Positions 8,821 to 14,798 of a DNA stretch of 64,000 nucleotides are shown here, in pieces. Source of the stretch: Planctomicrobium sp051465645 (GTDB taxonomy: Bacteria; Planctomycetota; Planctomycetia; Planctomycetales; Planctomycetaceae). Numbering within the stretch: position 1 is the first letter of the stretch; every line of letters begins with the position of its first letter. The stretch is taken from contig NZ_CP195790.1 in NCBI RefSeq assembly GCF_051465645.1, positions 2,356,001 to 2,420,000 on the forward strand, given 5' to 3'. The position numbers and the translations under genes were made by a program. Under the pieces are notes generated by a model that was given only the letters and a program-made list of their open reading frames with translations, ran no database searches and was not told the origin of the DNA.

Positions 8821-10278
8821 ATGAACACAACTGTTGTTGAAGCTGCTGTTGATCTGGTCTCCAAACTGGTCGACCTTCTCGGTCCCGGTTCCGTTCTTTC
8901 CGCGGCTTCGGAACGACTGGTCTACGAGTGCGATGGCTACATCATCGAAAAGTCGATGCCAGACATCGTGGTGTTCCCGCAAACAACTCAAGACGTCGTC
9001 GAGATCGTCAAGCTCTGCAATCAGTTCAACGTCCCATTCGTCCCTCGTGGGGCCGGCACAAGCCTTGCTGGTGGAACACTTCCTGTCGGTGGCGGAGTCA
9101 TGATTTGCTTGACTCGCATGAAGGCCATTGAAGAGATCAACCTGCGAGACCGCTACGCAATCGTGCAGCCAGGTGCCGTGAATGTGCATCTCACCCAAAA
9201 GCTCAAAGGCACAGGCTTCCATTTTGCCCCAGATCCAAGTTCTCAGGGAGCCTGCACGATTGGCGGGAACGTTGCGACAAACGCTGGCGGCCCACACACA
9301 CTGAAATACGGTGTCACCGTCAATCACATTCTCGGGGCAGAAATTGTGCTCCCGACTGGAACTGTTGCCACATTAGGCGGCCCGACCCAAGACCATTCCG
9401 GGTACGACCTGACCGGACTCTTTGTCGGAAGTGAAGGAACGTTCGGCATCTGCACAAAAATCTGGGTCCGCTTGACACCAGATCCGGTCGCCTTCCGCAC
9501 GATGCTCGGCGTCTTTCCAACGGTGACACAAGCCACAGAAGCAATCAGCGGCATCATCGCAGCAGGCATTATCCCTGCCGCTTTGGAAATGATGGATCAG
9601 GGAATCATCGGAGCCGTGGAGCAGGCGTTCCACTTCGGATTTCCACTGGACGCCGGTGCCATTCTACTGATTGAAGTCGATGGACTCGAAGCAGGCATCG
9701 ACATTGAAGCAGCACGAATTTCTGAAATCTGCTTCGCCCACGGTGCTCGCGAAGTGCGTCGGGCTCAATCCACACAAGAACGAATGGCCTTGTGGAAATG
9801 CAGAAAGCAGGCATTCGGAGCCATCGGGCGACTCGCACCAAGCTTCTGCACCCAGGACGGCGTTGTCCCTCGCACCAAGCTCCCGGACATCCTCGCGTTT
9901 ATTCAGGAGACCGAGAAACGATACGACTTACGCATCGTGAATGTGTTTCATGCTGGGGACGGAAACATTCACCCGATTCTGCTATTCGATGAACGCGACC
10001 CGGAACAAACACAGCGCGTCATCCATGCAGGAGACGACATCCTGACCAAGTGTATTGAACTCGGCGGAAGCGTCACCGGCGAACACGGCATCGGGGTCGA
10101 GAAGATCAGCTTCATGGATAAGCTGTTCACGCCAACTGACCTGGAAGTCATGGCCGACGTTCGGTCAGTTTTCAATCCAGATGGACGATGCAGTCCTCAG
10201 AAGCTGCTACCAACGTCAGCTGGATGTGCGAATGAGCATATTCATCGCGCCAAACCCGGCCGACGCGCCTCGATGTAG
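8821..10278 (+). CDS. glcD: FAD-linked oxidase, glycolate/D-lactate oxidase subunit GlcD-like
   Basis: 486 codons including the stop. The FAD PP-loop region is visible (VPRGAGTSLAGG, residues about 75-86), followed by CTIGGNVATNAGG and YDLTGLFVGSEGTFGI, typical of the VAO/PCMH flavoprotein fold. The C-terminal half has the conserved NVFHAGDGNIHP and GSVTGEHGIGVEK motifs of GlcD/D-lactate dehydrogenases. It oxidises a 2-hydroxy acid such as glycolate or D-lactate. No glcE or glcF partner is next to it, so it may act alone or with genes elsewhere. I chose ATG 8821; a TTG directly precedes it. Confidence 0.92.
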   Translation: MNTTVVEAAVDLVSKLVDLLGPGSVLSAASERLVYECDGYIIEKSMPDIVVFPQTTQDVVEIVKLCNQFNVPFVPRGAGTSLAGGTLPVGGGVMICLTRMKAIEEINLRDRYAIVQPGAVNVHLTQKLKGTGFHFAPDPSSQGACTIGGNVATNAGGPHTLKYGVTVNHILGAEIVLPTGTVATLGGPTQDHSGYDLTGLFVGSEGTFGICTKIWVRLTPDPVAFRTMLGVFPTVTQATEAISGIIAAGIIPAALEMMDQGIIGAVEQAFHFGFPLDAGAILLIEVDGLEAGIDIEAARISEICFAHGAREVRRAQSTQERMALWKCRKQAFGAIGRLAPSFCTQDGVVPRTKLPDILAFIQETEKRYDLRIVNVFHAGDGNIHPILLFDERDPEQTQRVIHAGDDILTKCIELGGSVTGEHGIGVEKISFMDKLFTPTDLEVMADVRSVFNPDGRCSPQKLLPTSAGCANEHIHRAKPGRRASM

Positions 10279-10284
10279 CGGTCG

Positions 10285-10309
10285 AACACAGCAGCCGTGA
10301 AGCTGTGTT
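10285..10309. terminator. Possible bidirectional terminator between convergent genes
   Basis: Stem AACACAGC / GCTGTGTT with a 9-base loop lies between the convergent glcD-like and lipoprotein genes. U-runs are short on both strands. Confidence 0.45.
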
Positions 10310-10334
10310 TCAGAGAGAGAGAGAGCAAACCGGT

Positions 10335-11003
10335 CTAGAAGCCGAAGTGAACTCCGACACGACCGTGATGGTGATGATGTCGGTGGTGGTAATGACGGTA
10401 TGGATGGCCGTACCAGCCGCCAACCACAAGTGGAGCGGGCTCATAAATCACCGTTGGACTCTCCTTCACAACGACAACGTTTGAAGGTGCAACAGCTGGA
10501 ATTTGTCTTGCTGTTTGAGCCGAAACGATGACCCGATCACTCACACCATTCGATTTCAGAGTAATCACCGAATCAGTGCTGAGATCAAACCGCCCACCGC
10601 GACTCTGGATCATGTTGATGATCACGTCATCACTGACCCCGGATTGAGCTAACCGAATCAGGTCGAAATTCGTCAGCGCATTCTGTTGCGCCGTATGTTG
10701 AGCCTGAGCAATTGCACTGTTCCGCTGAGCAACCGCCACGTCCCGCTCGACTCGCGCGTCTTCAGCGTCGCCGATCACAGTCCCAGCCATCGCGCCAGTG
10801 ATACCGCCGATCAACGCACCAGCACCCGAGTTTCCGCTGTGCGATCCCAGAGCAGCACCTGCAATCGTTCCGATTGCGGTCCCGGCCAGTGCTCCAGACT
10901 GCGCATGATTCATATTTGCGCAACCATTGAAGCACAGGAGTGCAGCGAGCGCCGCCACTGAAATTCCAGTGGACACAAATCCAGAAACGCTTGGCGTCAT
11001 CAT
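10335..11003 (-). CDS. Glycine-zipper lipoprotein with His-rich C-terminus
   Basis: 222 residues from the ATG at 11003, preceded by GGAG at 7-base spacing. A signal peptide ends in a lipobox (CFNGC). The next 60 residues are a glycine zipper (GALAGTAIGTIAGAALG, GAGALIGGITGAMAGTVIG), a fold that inserts into or spans membranes. A polar helical region follows, and the last 20 residues hold a cluster of His and Tyr that might bind metal. It is likely an outer-membrane or envelope protein. Neighbours give no further clue. Confidence 0.75.
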   Translation of the reverse strand: MMTPSVSGFVSTGISVAALAALLCFNGCANMNHAQSGALAGTAIGTIAGAALGSHSGNSGAGALIGGITGAMAGTVIGDAEDARVERDVAVAQRNSAIAQAQHTAQQNALTNFDLIRLAQSGVSDDVIINMIQSRGGRFDLSTDSVITLKSNGVSDRVIVSAQTARQIPAVAPSNVVVVKESPTVIYEPAPLVVGGWYGHPYRHYHHRHHHHHGRVGVHFGF

Positions 11004-11468
11004 CCAATCACTCCTGCCGTCCGGTGCGTTCCCGCCGCTCCAGAACTTCCGTGGCATTCAAATTTGCCCGTTTTCAACGAAGCGGCTTTTAGCGGAATTG
11101 AAGATGGTTGGCATAGAGCAAATTCCTTTTGCAGCACATTGTTCCTCCATCGTTCCTACCCAGAAAACGACGTGTTCCGCCTTGAATAAACGGAACAGTG
11201 CTCGCATTATGGAATTCGCAATCAATCACCCTGTCGCAGTGGGAAACGCAGGGAACAAGTTTTCCCAATTCAACAAAGTAATTAATCGGCTGATCGAAGG
11301 CATCCACAGCAGCGAACGTCATTGTTGCACCCAAAATCGGATGTGCGCACGCGACGTAACGCTCTCCTATTCTCCCCGAACTTCCCATCCCTGCCGCGTA
11401 TGGCCCGTGCAAGAGATTGAGATCGACGAGAATTCTTTGTGGCGACGTATTAGAAAAGGAAAGCCCCT
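11004..11468. other. Intergenic region between divergent genes
   Basis: About 465 bases. A 107-codon minus-strand frame exists here but shows no family resemblance and no good start. No gene is supported. Confidence 0.4.
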
Positions 11469-11702
11469 ATGCCCCCGGAAGAATCAAAAGCGGCTCAATC
11501 TGCGGTTCCAGGCATCGCAATTTTCAGCCTTTTTATGGTGGGAGGACTTTCGATTTTGTTGTCGTTGGTAGGTTTCGTTGCCGGGATTGCTCTCGTTGGT
11601 GTGCCGAATACAGGCGCCATCATCATCGGGTCCGCATTGATGATGGCAATCGCTGCAGCGACCTTTGCCTGGTTAACCAACTTCTGCTTTCGAAAGCATT
11701 AA
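11469..11702 (+). CDS. Small two-helix membrane protein
   Basis: 77 residues. Two hydrophobic segments (IAIFSLFMVGGLSILLSLVG to about residue 42, and GAIIIGSALMMAIAAATFAW) are joined by a short Pro/Asn/Gly turn. A purine-rich AGAAAAGGAAAG lies just upstream of the ATG. The family is not recognised. Confidence 0.55.
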   Translation: MPPEESKAAQSAVPGIAIFSLFMVGGLSILLSLVGFVAGIALVGVPNTGAIIIGSALMMAIAAATFAWLTNFCFRKH

Positions 11703-11789
11703 AACCAGGGAATTTAGAAGAGCACCCCGATCTCAGCGACGTCGGGGCCACAAACTGGTTCTAGCCAAGAACACACATCCAGAAACACA

Positions 11790-11813
11790 ACAACCCAGCC
11801 GAAGCTGGGTTGT
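11790..11813 (-). terminator. Intrinsic terminator, formerly of tRNA-Leu
   Basis: A perfect 10-bp stem ACAACCCAGC / GCTGGGTTGT closes a TTCG tetraloop on the minus strand and is followed by TGTGTTTC. It lies directly downstream (minus strand) of the 60-bp tRNA-Leu 3' fragment, so before element insertion it would have ended the tRNA-Leu transcript. Confidence 0.6.
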
Positions 11814-11830
11814 CGATGTTTGCTGTATTA

Positions 11831-11890
11831 AGTGCCGAAGGTGGGAATCGAACCCACACGAGGAATTACCCTCACTGGATTTTGAATCCA
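11831..11890 (-). repeat. Left attachment site: 60-bp tRNA-Leu 3' fragment
   Basis: These 60 bases are identical to 14402-14461, the 3' part of the intact tRNA-Leu gene from the anticodon arm to just past the discriminator base. Identity stops abruptly at both ends. This is the usual result of tyrosine-recombinase integration in a tRNA anticodon region. Confidence 0.88.
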
Positions 11891-12013
11891 AGCCACCAAT
11901 CGTCGGAAACTGTGTAAGTACGTACATAATAACAACAAGCGGATTCTACAAGCAAGACCATCGAGGACGATCGCGGACGGAAAACAACTGTGACGGGTGT
12001 CGCGACACCTGCT

Positions 12014-12379
12014 CTATTCGTCGCTTTCGTTGTCGTCATAATTTGTCCTACCGTTCCGTCGAGACGAACCGCCTTTCGTTGTGGCCGTATCCACAATTCG
12101 CATTCGGTCGAACACTACTGAGAAAGTCGACAGGTGTCGCAGTGCCGAGTGGTTGCTGTATCCCATCGCCCGAGCAACGTCTGCCTTAGAAGCTTTCCCG
12201 TTCTTCTCTCTCAGGTAGAACAACCAGCCAATCGCCTGCACATTTCGGAGTGCTTCAGAGTCTCCGTGATCCGTATGGGCTGTGTTTTTTACCGTTCCTG
12301 ACTCAAGCGCCGTAGCAATTCTGGCAAGCTGGTGAACGATTTCACTTGACATACCTTCTACTGTCACCATATCTTTCAT
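12014..12379 (-). CDS. Small HTH-type DNA-binding protein of the element
   Basis: 121 residues. The central part (WLFYLREKNGKASKADVARA, then MGYSNHSALRHL) reads as a helix-turn-helix: a helix, a short turn, and a recognition helix rich in Ser/His/Arg. The N-terminal 40 residues are helical and the C-terminus is a polar, basic-then-acidic tail. ATGs at 12379 and 12352 both have purine-rich upstream stretches (GGAAGG and AGAAGG), so the start is ambiguous. It is transcribed away from the hairpin region and may control it. Exact family not recognised. Confidence 0.6.
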   Translation of the reverse strand: MKDMVTVEGMSSEIVHQLARIATALESGTVKNTAHTDHGDSEALRNVQAIGWLFYLREKNGKASKADVARAMGYSNHSALRHLSTFSVVFDRMRIVDTATTKGGSSRRNGRTNYDDNESDE

Positions 12380-12399
12380 GGTGTTGAGCCTTCCATGTT

Positions 12400-12530
12400 T
12401 TGACAGACGCGGAAATCGACGCCGCTGGTTCGGGTCGCCAAACTCGGACCAGCAACAACAATTACGAGGTCGCCAAACCTCGCTGAATCACACAAGCCCT
12501 CTGAGTCGCCAAACTCTCTGGGCTTTTTTT
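12400..12530 (+). ncRNA. Candidate structured RNA: three hairpins with identical CGCCAA loop
   Basis: Three stem-loops share the loop CGCCAA at 12436-12441, 12471-12476 and 12507-12512, spaced 35 and 36 bases apart. The stems differ but still pair: CGGGT/ACTCG (with one G-T pair), CGAGGT/ACCTCG and GAGT/ACTC. The third is nested in an AGCCC/GGGCT stem followed by seven T, an intrinsic terminator on the plus strand. A TTGACA occurs at 12400 but no good -10 is visible. Compensatory stem changes argue for an RNA or DNA structure that is under selection; the strand and role are inferred. Confidence 0.45.
12495..12530 (+). terminator. Intrinsic terminator ending the three-hairpin region
   Basis: Outer stem AGCCC/GGGCT, a 3x3 internal loop, inner stem GAGT/ACTC, loop CGCCAA, then T7 at 12524-12530. 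Confidence 0.6.
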
Positions 12531-12541
12531 ACGTGTGTACG

Positions 12542-12579
12542 AAAAAACCCCGCCAGTGGGTCGCAGTCCACTGACGAGG
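12542..12579 (-). terminator. Intrinsic terminator on the minus strand
   Basis: A 12-bp stem with three G-T pairs (12548-12559 with 12568-12579), loop of 8, followed on the minus strand by T6. No gene on the minus strand upstream of it was found, so it may end a short untranslated RNA or shield the hairpin region from antisense transcription. Confidence 0.6.
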
Positions 12580-12671
12580 TAAATACGGGATTGCTCCCGA
12601 GTGTTTCGTTTAATCGACATGGTGCCCTGCGACAAGCTGCCATGCTGATCGTTAAAGTCGATGCGAGCAGA

Positions 12672-12721
12672 AGTACCAAATTGGTACTCACTTGTCAACG
12701 TCGAAGTACCAATGTGATACT
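12672..12721 (+). promoter_or_regulatory. Promoter with two operator copies for the RHH gene
   Basis: A perfect 17-base palindrome AGTACCAAATTGGTACT (12672-12688) is repeated imperfectly as AGTACCAATGTGATACT (12705-12721). Between and overlapping them lie TTGTCA (12692-12697) and GATACT (12716-12721) at 18-base spacing, a plausible -35/-10 pair. A repressor bound at the second site would cover the -10. The coding ATG is only 7 bases past the -10. Confidence 0.6.
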
Positions 12722-12728
12722 GTGTGTC

Positions 12729-12911
12729 ATGGCAAGTAAAAACAAACCACAACACCGAATCGACTGCACTGCTGAGCAAAAACGACTGTGGGAGCAAGCC
12801 GCCGCCGCGAGACGATGGTCGCTCGCAACGTGGACTCGCGAAGTCCTTGACAGAGCCGCCGAAGCCGAACTGGCAAAGCTGAAGACAAGGAGCGACGTCA
12901 AGAAATCCTAG
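12729..12911 (+). CDS. Ribbon-helix-helix (CopG/Arc-like) regulator, probably leaderless and autoregulated
   Basis: 60 residues. A short N-terminal strand (HRIDCTAEQ) is followed by two helices (KRLWEQAAAARRW and SLATWTREVLDRAAEAELAK), the layout of RHH repressors and mobilisation accessory proteins. The frame continues far upstream, but the operator/promoter pair sets the start at ATG 12729. The predicted transcription start falls at or next to this ATG, with no Shine-Dalgarno sequence, so the mRNA would be leaderless. It probably represses its own promoter. Confidence 0.65.
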   Translation: MASKNKPQHRIDCTAEQKRLWEQAAAARRWSLATWTREVLDRAAEAELAKLKTRSDVKKS

Positions 12912-12933
12912 GTGTCGACAAGGGCCAATAATC

Positions 12934-13716
12934 ATGATCAAGTTCAACTGCAATGGGTGTGGCGTTTCACTAAAGGCTCCAGAATCAAAGGCCGGGGCGT
13001 CATTTCCCTGCCCGAAATGCCAGTCTTCCGTGACGGTGCCGGGACTTGTGAAACCACAAAAGAAGTCGCCTACGGAAGTGCCAGCCGCAAATACGTTCAC
13101 TGTTACGGCACTTGTTGGAACCGGCGCAGCCTGCTTCGTTGCTGGAGCCCTGTTTGCATCTGCTGTTTCGTGGACAGGAAGCAGCAGCAACGCAGCGAAC
13201 GAGACGCAGGCGGCATCTCCTGCACCCGTGACGGACCAGAAAGAGTCAATTAGTCCCGCACCTAATAAGCCGGAACAAGACGAATCCAAGAAGTGGATTG
13301 GGGTCGGATTCGTAACACTTGCTGACGTGCGTCCGAAATTTACAGACTCACTTGGAATACCTCTCGATGGAGTAGTGATAAGCACAGGAGACGAGACACC
13401 AGCTCGCGATGCTGGAATGGTTGGCGGTGATATCATTGTTGAAATTGGCGGCAAGAAAATTGCCACCGCTCCTGATTTCGAAAGATGGTTTAAATCGTCG
13501 AAGATTGGAGAGACGTACCCCGTCCGCTTTTATGCGTGGAGTCGCGAAGGTAGACAGAAGGTGTTTCGAGAAATGTCTTCCAAGATCACCGTTGGAACTC
13601 GCGACAATCTCCCAAAAGACGAAAAGTCTTCTAAGGGAATGGACGTCGAGTTTGCCAACCTGATACTAGACGCCATATACGATTTGACGCCAAAGCGACT
13701 TACGCCAACACCATAG
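12934..13716 (+). CDS. Zinc-ribbon, membrane-anchored PDZ-domain protein
   Basis: 260 residues. A zinc ribbon at the N-terminus has paired cysteines C6/C9 and C26/C29. One membrane helix follows (about residues 53-77), then a Pro/Ser/Ala/Glu linker and a PDZ domain (about 118-205) with SLGIPLDGVVIS, ARDAGMVGGDIIVEIGG and a GETYPVRFYAW strand. PDZ domains bind protein C-termini. No protease domain is present, so it is probably an adaptor. It is 22 bases downstream of the RHH gene and may share its transcript, making it the element's likely cargo. Confidence 0.75.
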   Translation: MIKFNCNGCGVSLKAPESKAGASFPCPKCQSSVTVPGLVKPQKKSPTEVPAANTFTVTALVGTGAACFVAGALFASAVSWTGSSSNAANETQAASPAPVTDQKESISPAPNKPEQDESKKWIGVGFVTLADVRPKFTDSLGIPLDGVVISTGDETPARDAGMVGGDIIVEIGGKKIATAPDFERWFKSSKIGETYPVRFYAWSREGRQKVFREMSSKITVGTRDNLPKDEKSSKGMDVEFANLILDAIYDLTPKRLTPTP

Positions 13717-14021
13717 ATGCGGGATTATGTGGCGGCCTGAGAGCTATCTCGTCTTCCAGAAGGACGCAACAACAGCGCCACCGTCAGCCGCGAAAAGAGC
13801 GTCAGCGCGGTGGATTTGCGATTGAGTGTTGACGTTAGAGATCGTCATGAGAACAGCCCGTCACGGAGTTGATTCACATTCTTGTGAGTTGTTTCCTTGA
13901 CGGTGTTTTACTGAACAAGCGAACAGTGTTCAAGCCATAATTGCGAGCGTCTATATTTTGTGCCTCGCGTCGCTGGCAAGCACAAGACGCAAAAAAGCCC
14001 CGCCATCCGGTGGGGCTTTTG
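13717..14021. other. Non-coding end of the element
   Basis: About 300 bases between the PDZ gene and the integrase-like remnant. Apart from the terminator at 13991-14020 nothing is supported. Confidence 0.4.
13991..14020. terminator. Bidirectional intrinsic terminator
   Basis: GCCCCGCC / GGTGGGGC stem (one G-T pair) with a 4-base loop, flanked by A6 on the left and T4 on the right. On the minus strand it follows the stop of the repaired integrase-like frame directly. Confidence 0.75.
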
Positions 14022-14305
14022 TCACTTCTTTTTCTTCGGTTTCGGACCTGATCCCGGTCGGGCTCCGCCGTTGACTTTACTCGCAACGACTTGCTTGAGA
14101 CGCTCAACGTCATCGTCTGTGAGCACACGATTGCGGGGTGAACCGGGCGCCCAGCAATAATCTCCGGCCACTCAGCCTGGAATCTGGCGAGTGCAGCCTC
14201 GTGGTTCGCGTGCGGTCCAAAATAGTAAGAACGGCCTTTGTGCTTTTTCGTCCACTGTCCGTTTCGGTGCAACGTGAGCGGGAACGTTTTGTACGGCTTC
14301 TTCAT
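14022..14305 (-). pseudogene. Frameshifted small gene resembling an integrase N-terminus
   Basis: From the ATG at 14305 the protein begins with FPLTLHRNGQWTKK, then a GRSYYFG segment, the pattern I associate with the N-terminal arm-binding region of planctomycete tyrosine recombinases. After about residue 52 (IIAG) the frame becomes incoherent. Adding one G to the GGG run there yields a sensible tail (VLTDDDVERLKQVVASKV, then a GARPGSGPKPKKKK end) and a stop at 14022, right before a terminator: 94 residues in all. So it is a one-base loss, a sequencing error or a programmed shift. Even repaired it lacks the catalytic domain. It lies beside the intact tRNA, where an integrase is expected. Confidence 0.6.
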
Positions 14306-14356
14306 AAAAAAACCTCGCCGGGTGTCGTAACGGGTGTCGTTACAGTTCCGACGAGG
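14306..14356 (-). terminator. Element-borne terminator downstream of tRNA-Leu
   Basis: On the minus strand a 9-bp stem CCTCGTCGG / CCGGCGAGG with an inner GTAACG/CGTTAC hairpin is followed by T7, which abuts the ATG of the integrase-like gene. It lies 48 bases after the tRNA 3' end and could replace the original tRNA terminator left at 11790-11813. Confidence 0.6.
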
Positions 14357-14401
14357 CTATCAAATCCGAGCCGTGATAATCAAATCACCAGCATTTTACC
14401 T

Positions 14402-14461
14402 AGTGCCGAAGGTGGGAATCGAACCCACACGAGGAATTACCCTCACTGGATTTTGAATCCA
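14402..14461 (-). repeat. Right attachment site within tRNA-Leu
   Basis: This is identical to 11831-11890. It forms the 3' part of the functional tRNA, so insertion preserved the gene. Confidence 0.88.
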
Positions 14462-14489
14462 GCGCGTCTGCCGATTCCGCCACTTCGGC
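14404..14489 (-). tRNA. tRNA-Leu (anticodon CAA)
   Basis: 86 bases. Acceptor GCCGAAG pairs with CTTCGGC, discriminator A; the anticodon arm CTGGA-TTCAAAA-TCCAG gives CAA (decodes UUG). It has a long variable arm (TGAGGGTAATTCCTC) and a T-loop GTTCGATTC. CCA is not encoded. It is the integration site of the compact element. Confidence 0.95.
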
Positions 14490-14798
14490 GTGGTCTCTAA
14501 CCTATTGCCTGCTCATTACTTGCGAAAGTAATGCCGCGAGACAACTTTGACGCCCAGAATCGGAAAACACGGGCGTCGCATTTTGCGAAGTATTGCGAAC
14601 AATCGAACCGCCTGCAAGCGCGTCGCTCATCAAAATTCGACGCCTTCCAAACAGACGGCCATTTACACCGAGAATTCCTGAGAATTGAGTTCGCCCGGCG
14701 TTCCCCGATATGGCATTGGGAAATTCCTCTCGTTCTCAATTCCAGCAATTGCTATATTTCTGCAACTTTCATTCAAGTCCCACGGATTTGAGGCAAGG
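14490..14798. other. Intergenic region between tRNA-Leu and the acyltransferase gene
   Basis: About 309 bases. The tRNA promoter must lie at its left end (minus strand). No gene is supported; the open frame reaching back to 14685 is best read as upstream of the true acyltransferase start. Confidence 0.4.

Larger units (their letters stand above)
11831..14461. mobile_element. Compact tRNA-Leu-integrated element lacking an intact integrase
   Basis: Two perfect 60-bp tRNA-Leu repeats bound about 2.57 kb that contains an HTH protein, a ribbon-helix-helix protein with operators, a zinc-ribbon/PDZ membrane protein, a structured hairpin region, and next to the intact tRNA a frameshifted short gene resembling the N-terminus of planctomycete integrases. 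No complete recombinase or replication gene is present. It could be a decayed genomic island or a satellite moved by a helper integrase; the size and intact repeats make either possible. Confidence 0.75.

Noticed and set aside
8761..9327. 188-codon minus-strand frame
   Set aside because: It is antisense to the well-supported FAD oxidase.
11089..11412. 107-codon minus-strand frame
   Set aside because: No convincing start and Cys/His-rich composition typical of random frames.
10927..11571. 214-codon plus-strand frame
   Set aside because: It overlaps the start of the lipoprotein gene and the small membrane protein in other frames and has no family resemblance.
12429..12516. Three copies of GTCGCCAAAC as a CRISPR array or iterons
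   Set aside because: The shared part is too short for CRISPR repeats, and the flanks pair with each other in each copy, which fits hairpins better than iterons.
12378..12728. N-terminal extension of the RHH frame
   Set aside because: It would read through the hairpin region, a terminator and two operators, and shows no domain.
12462..13466. Long open frame on the minus strand opposite the RHH and PDZ genes
   Set aside because: The plus-strand genes have domain signatures and a promoter; the minus frame has none and shows only low-complexity sequence.
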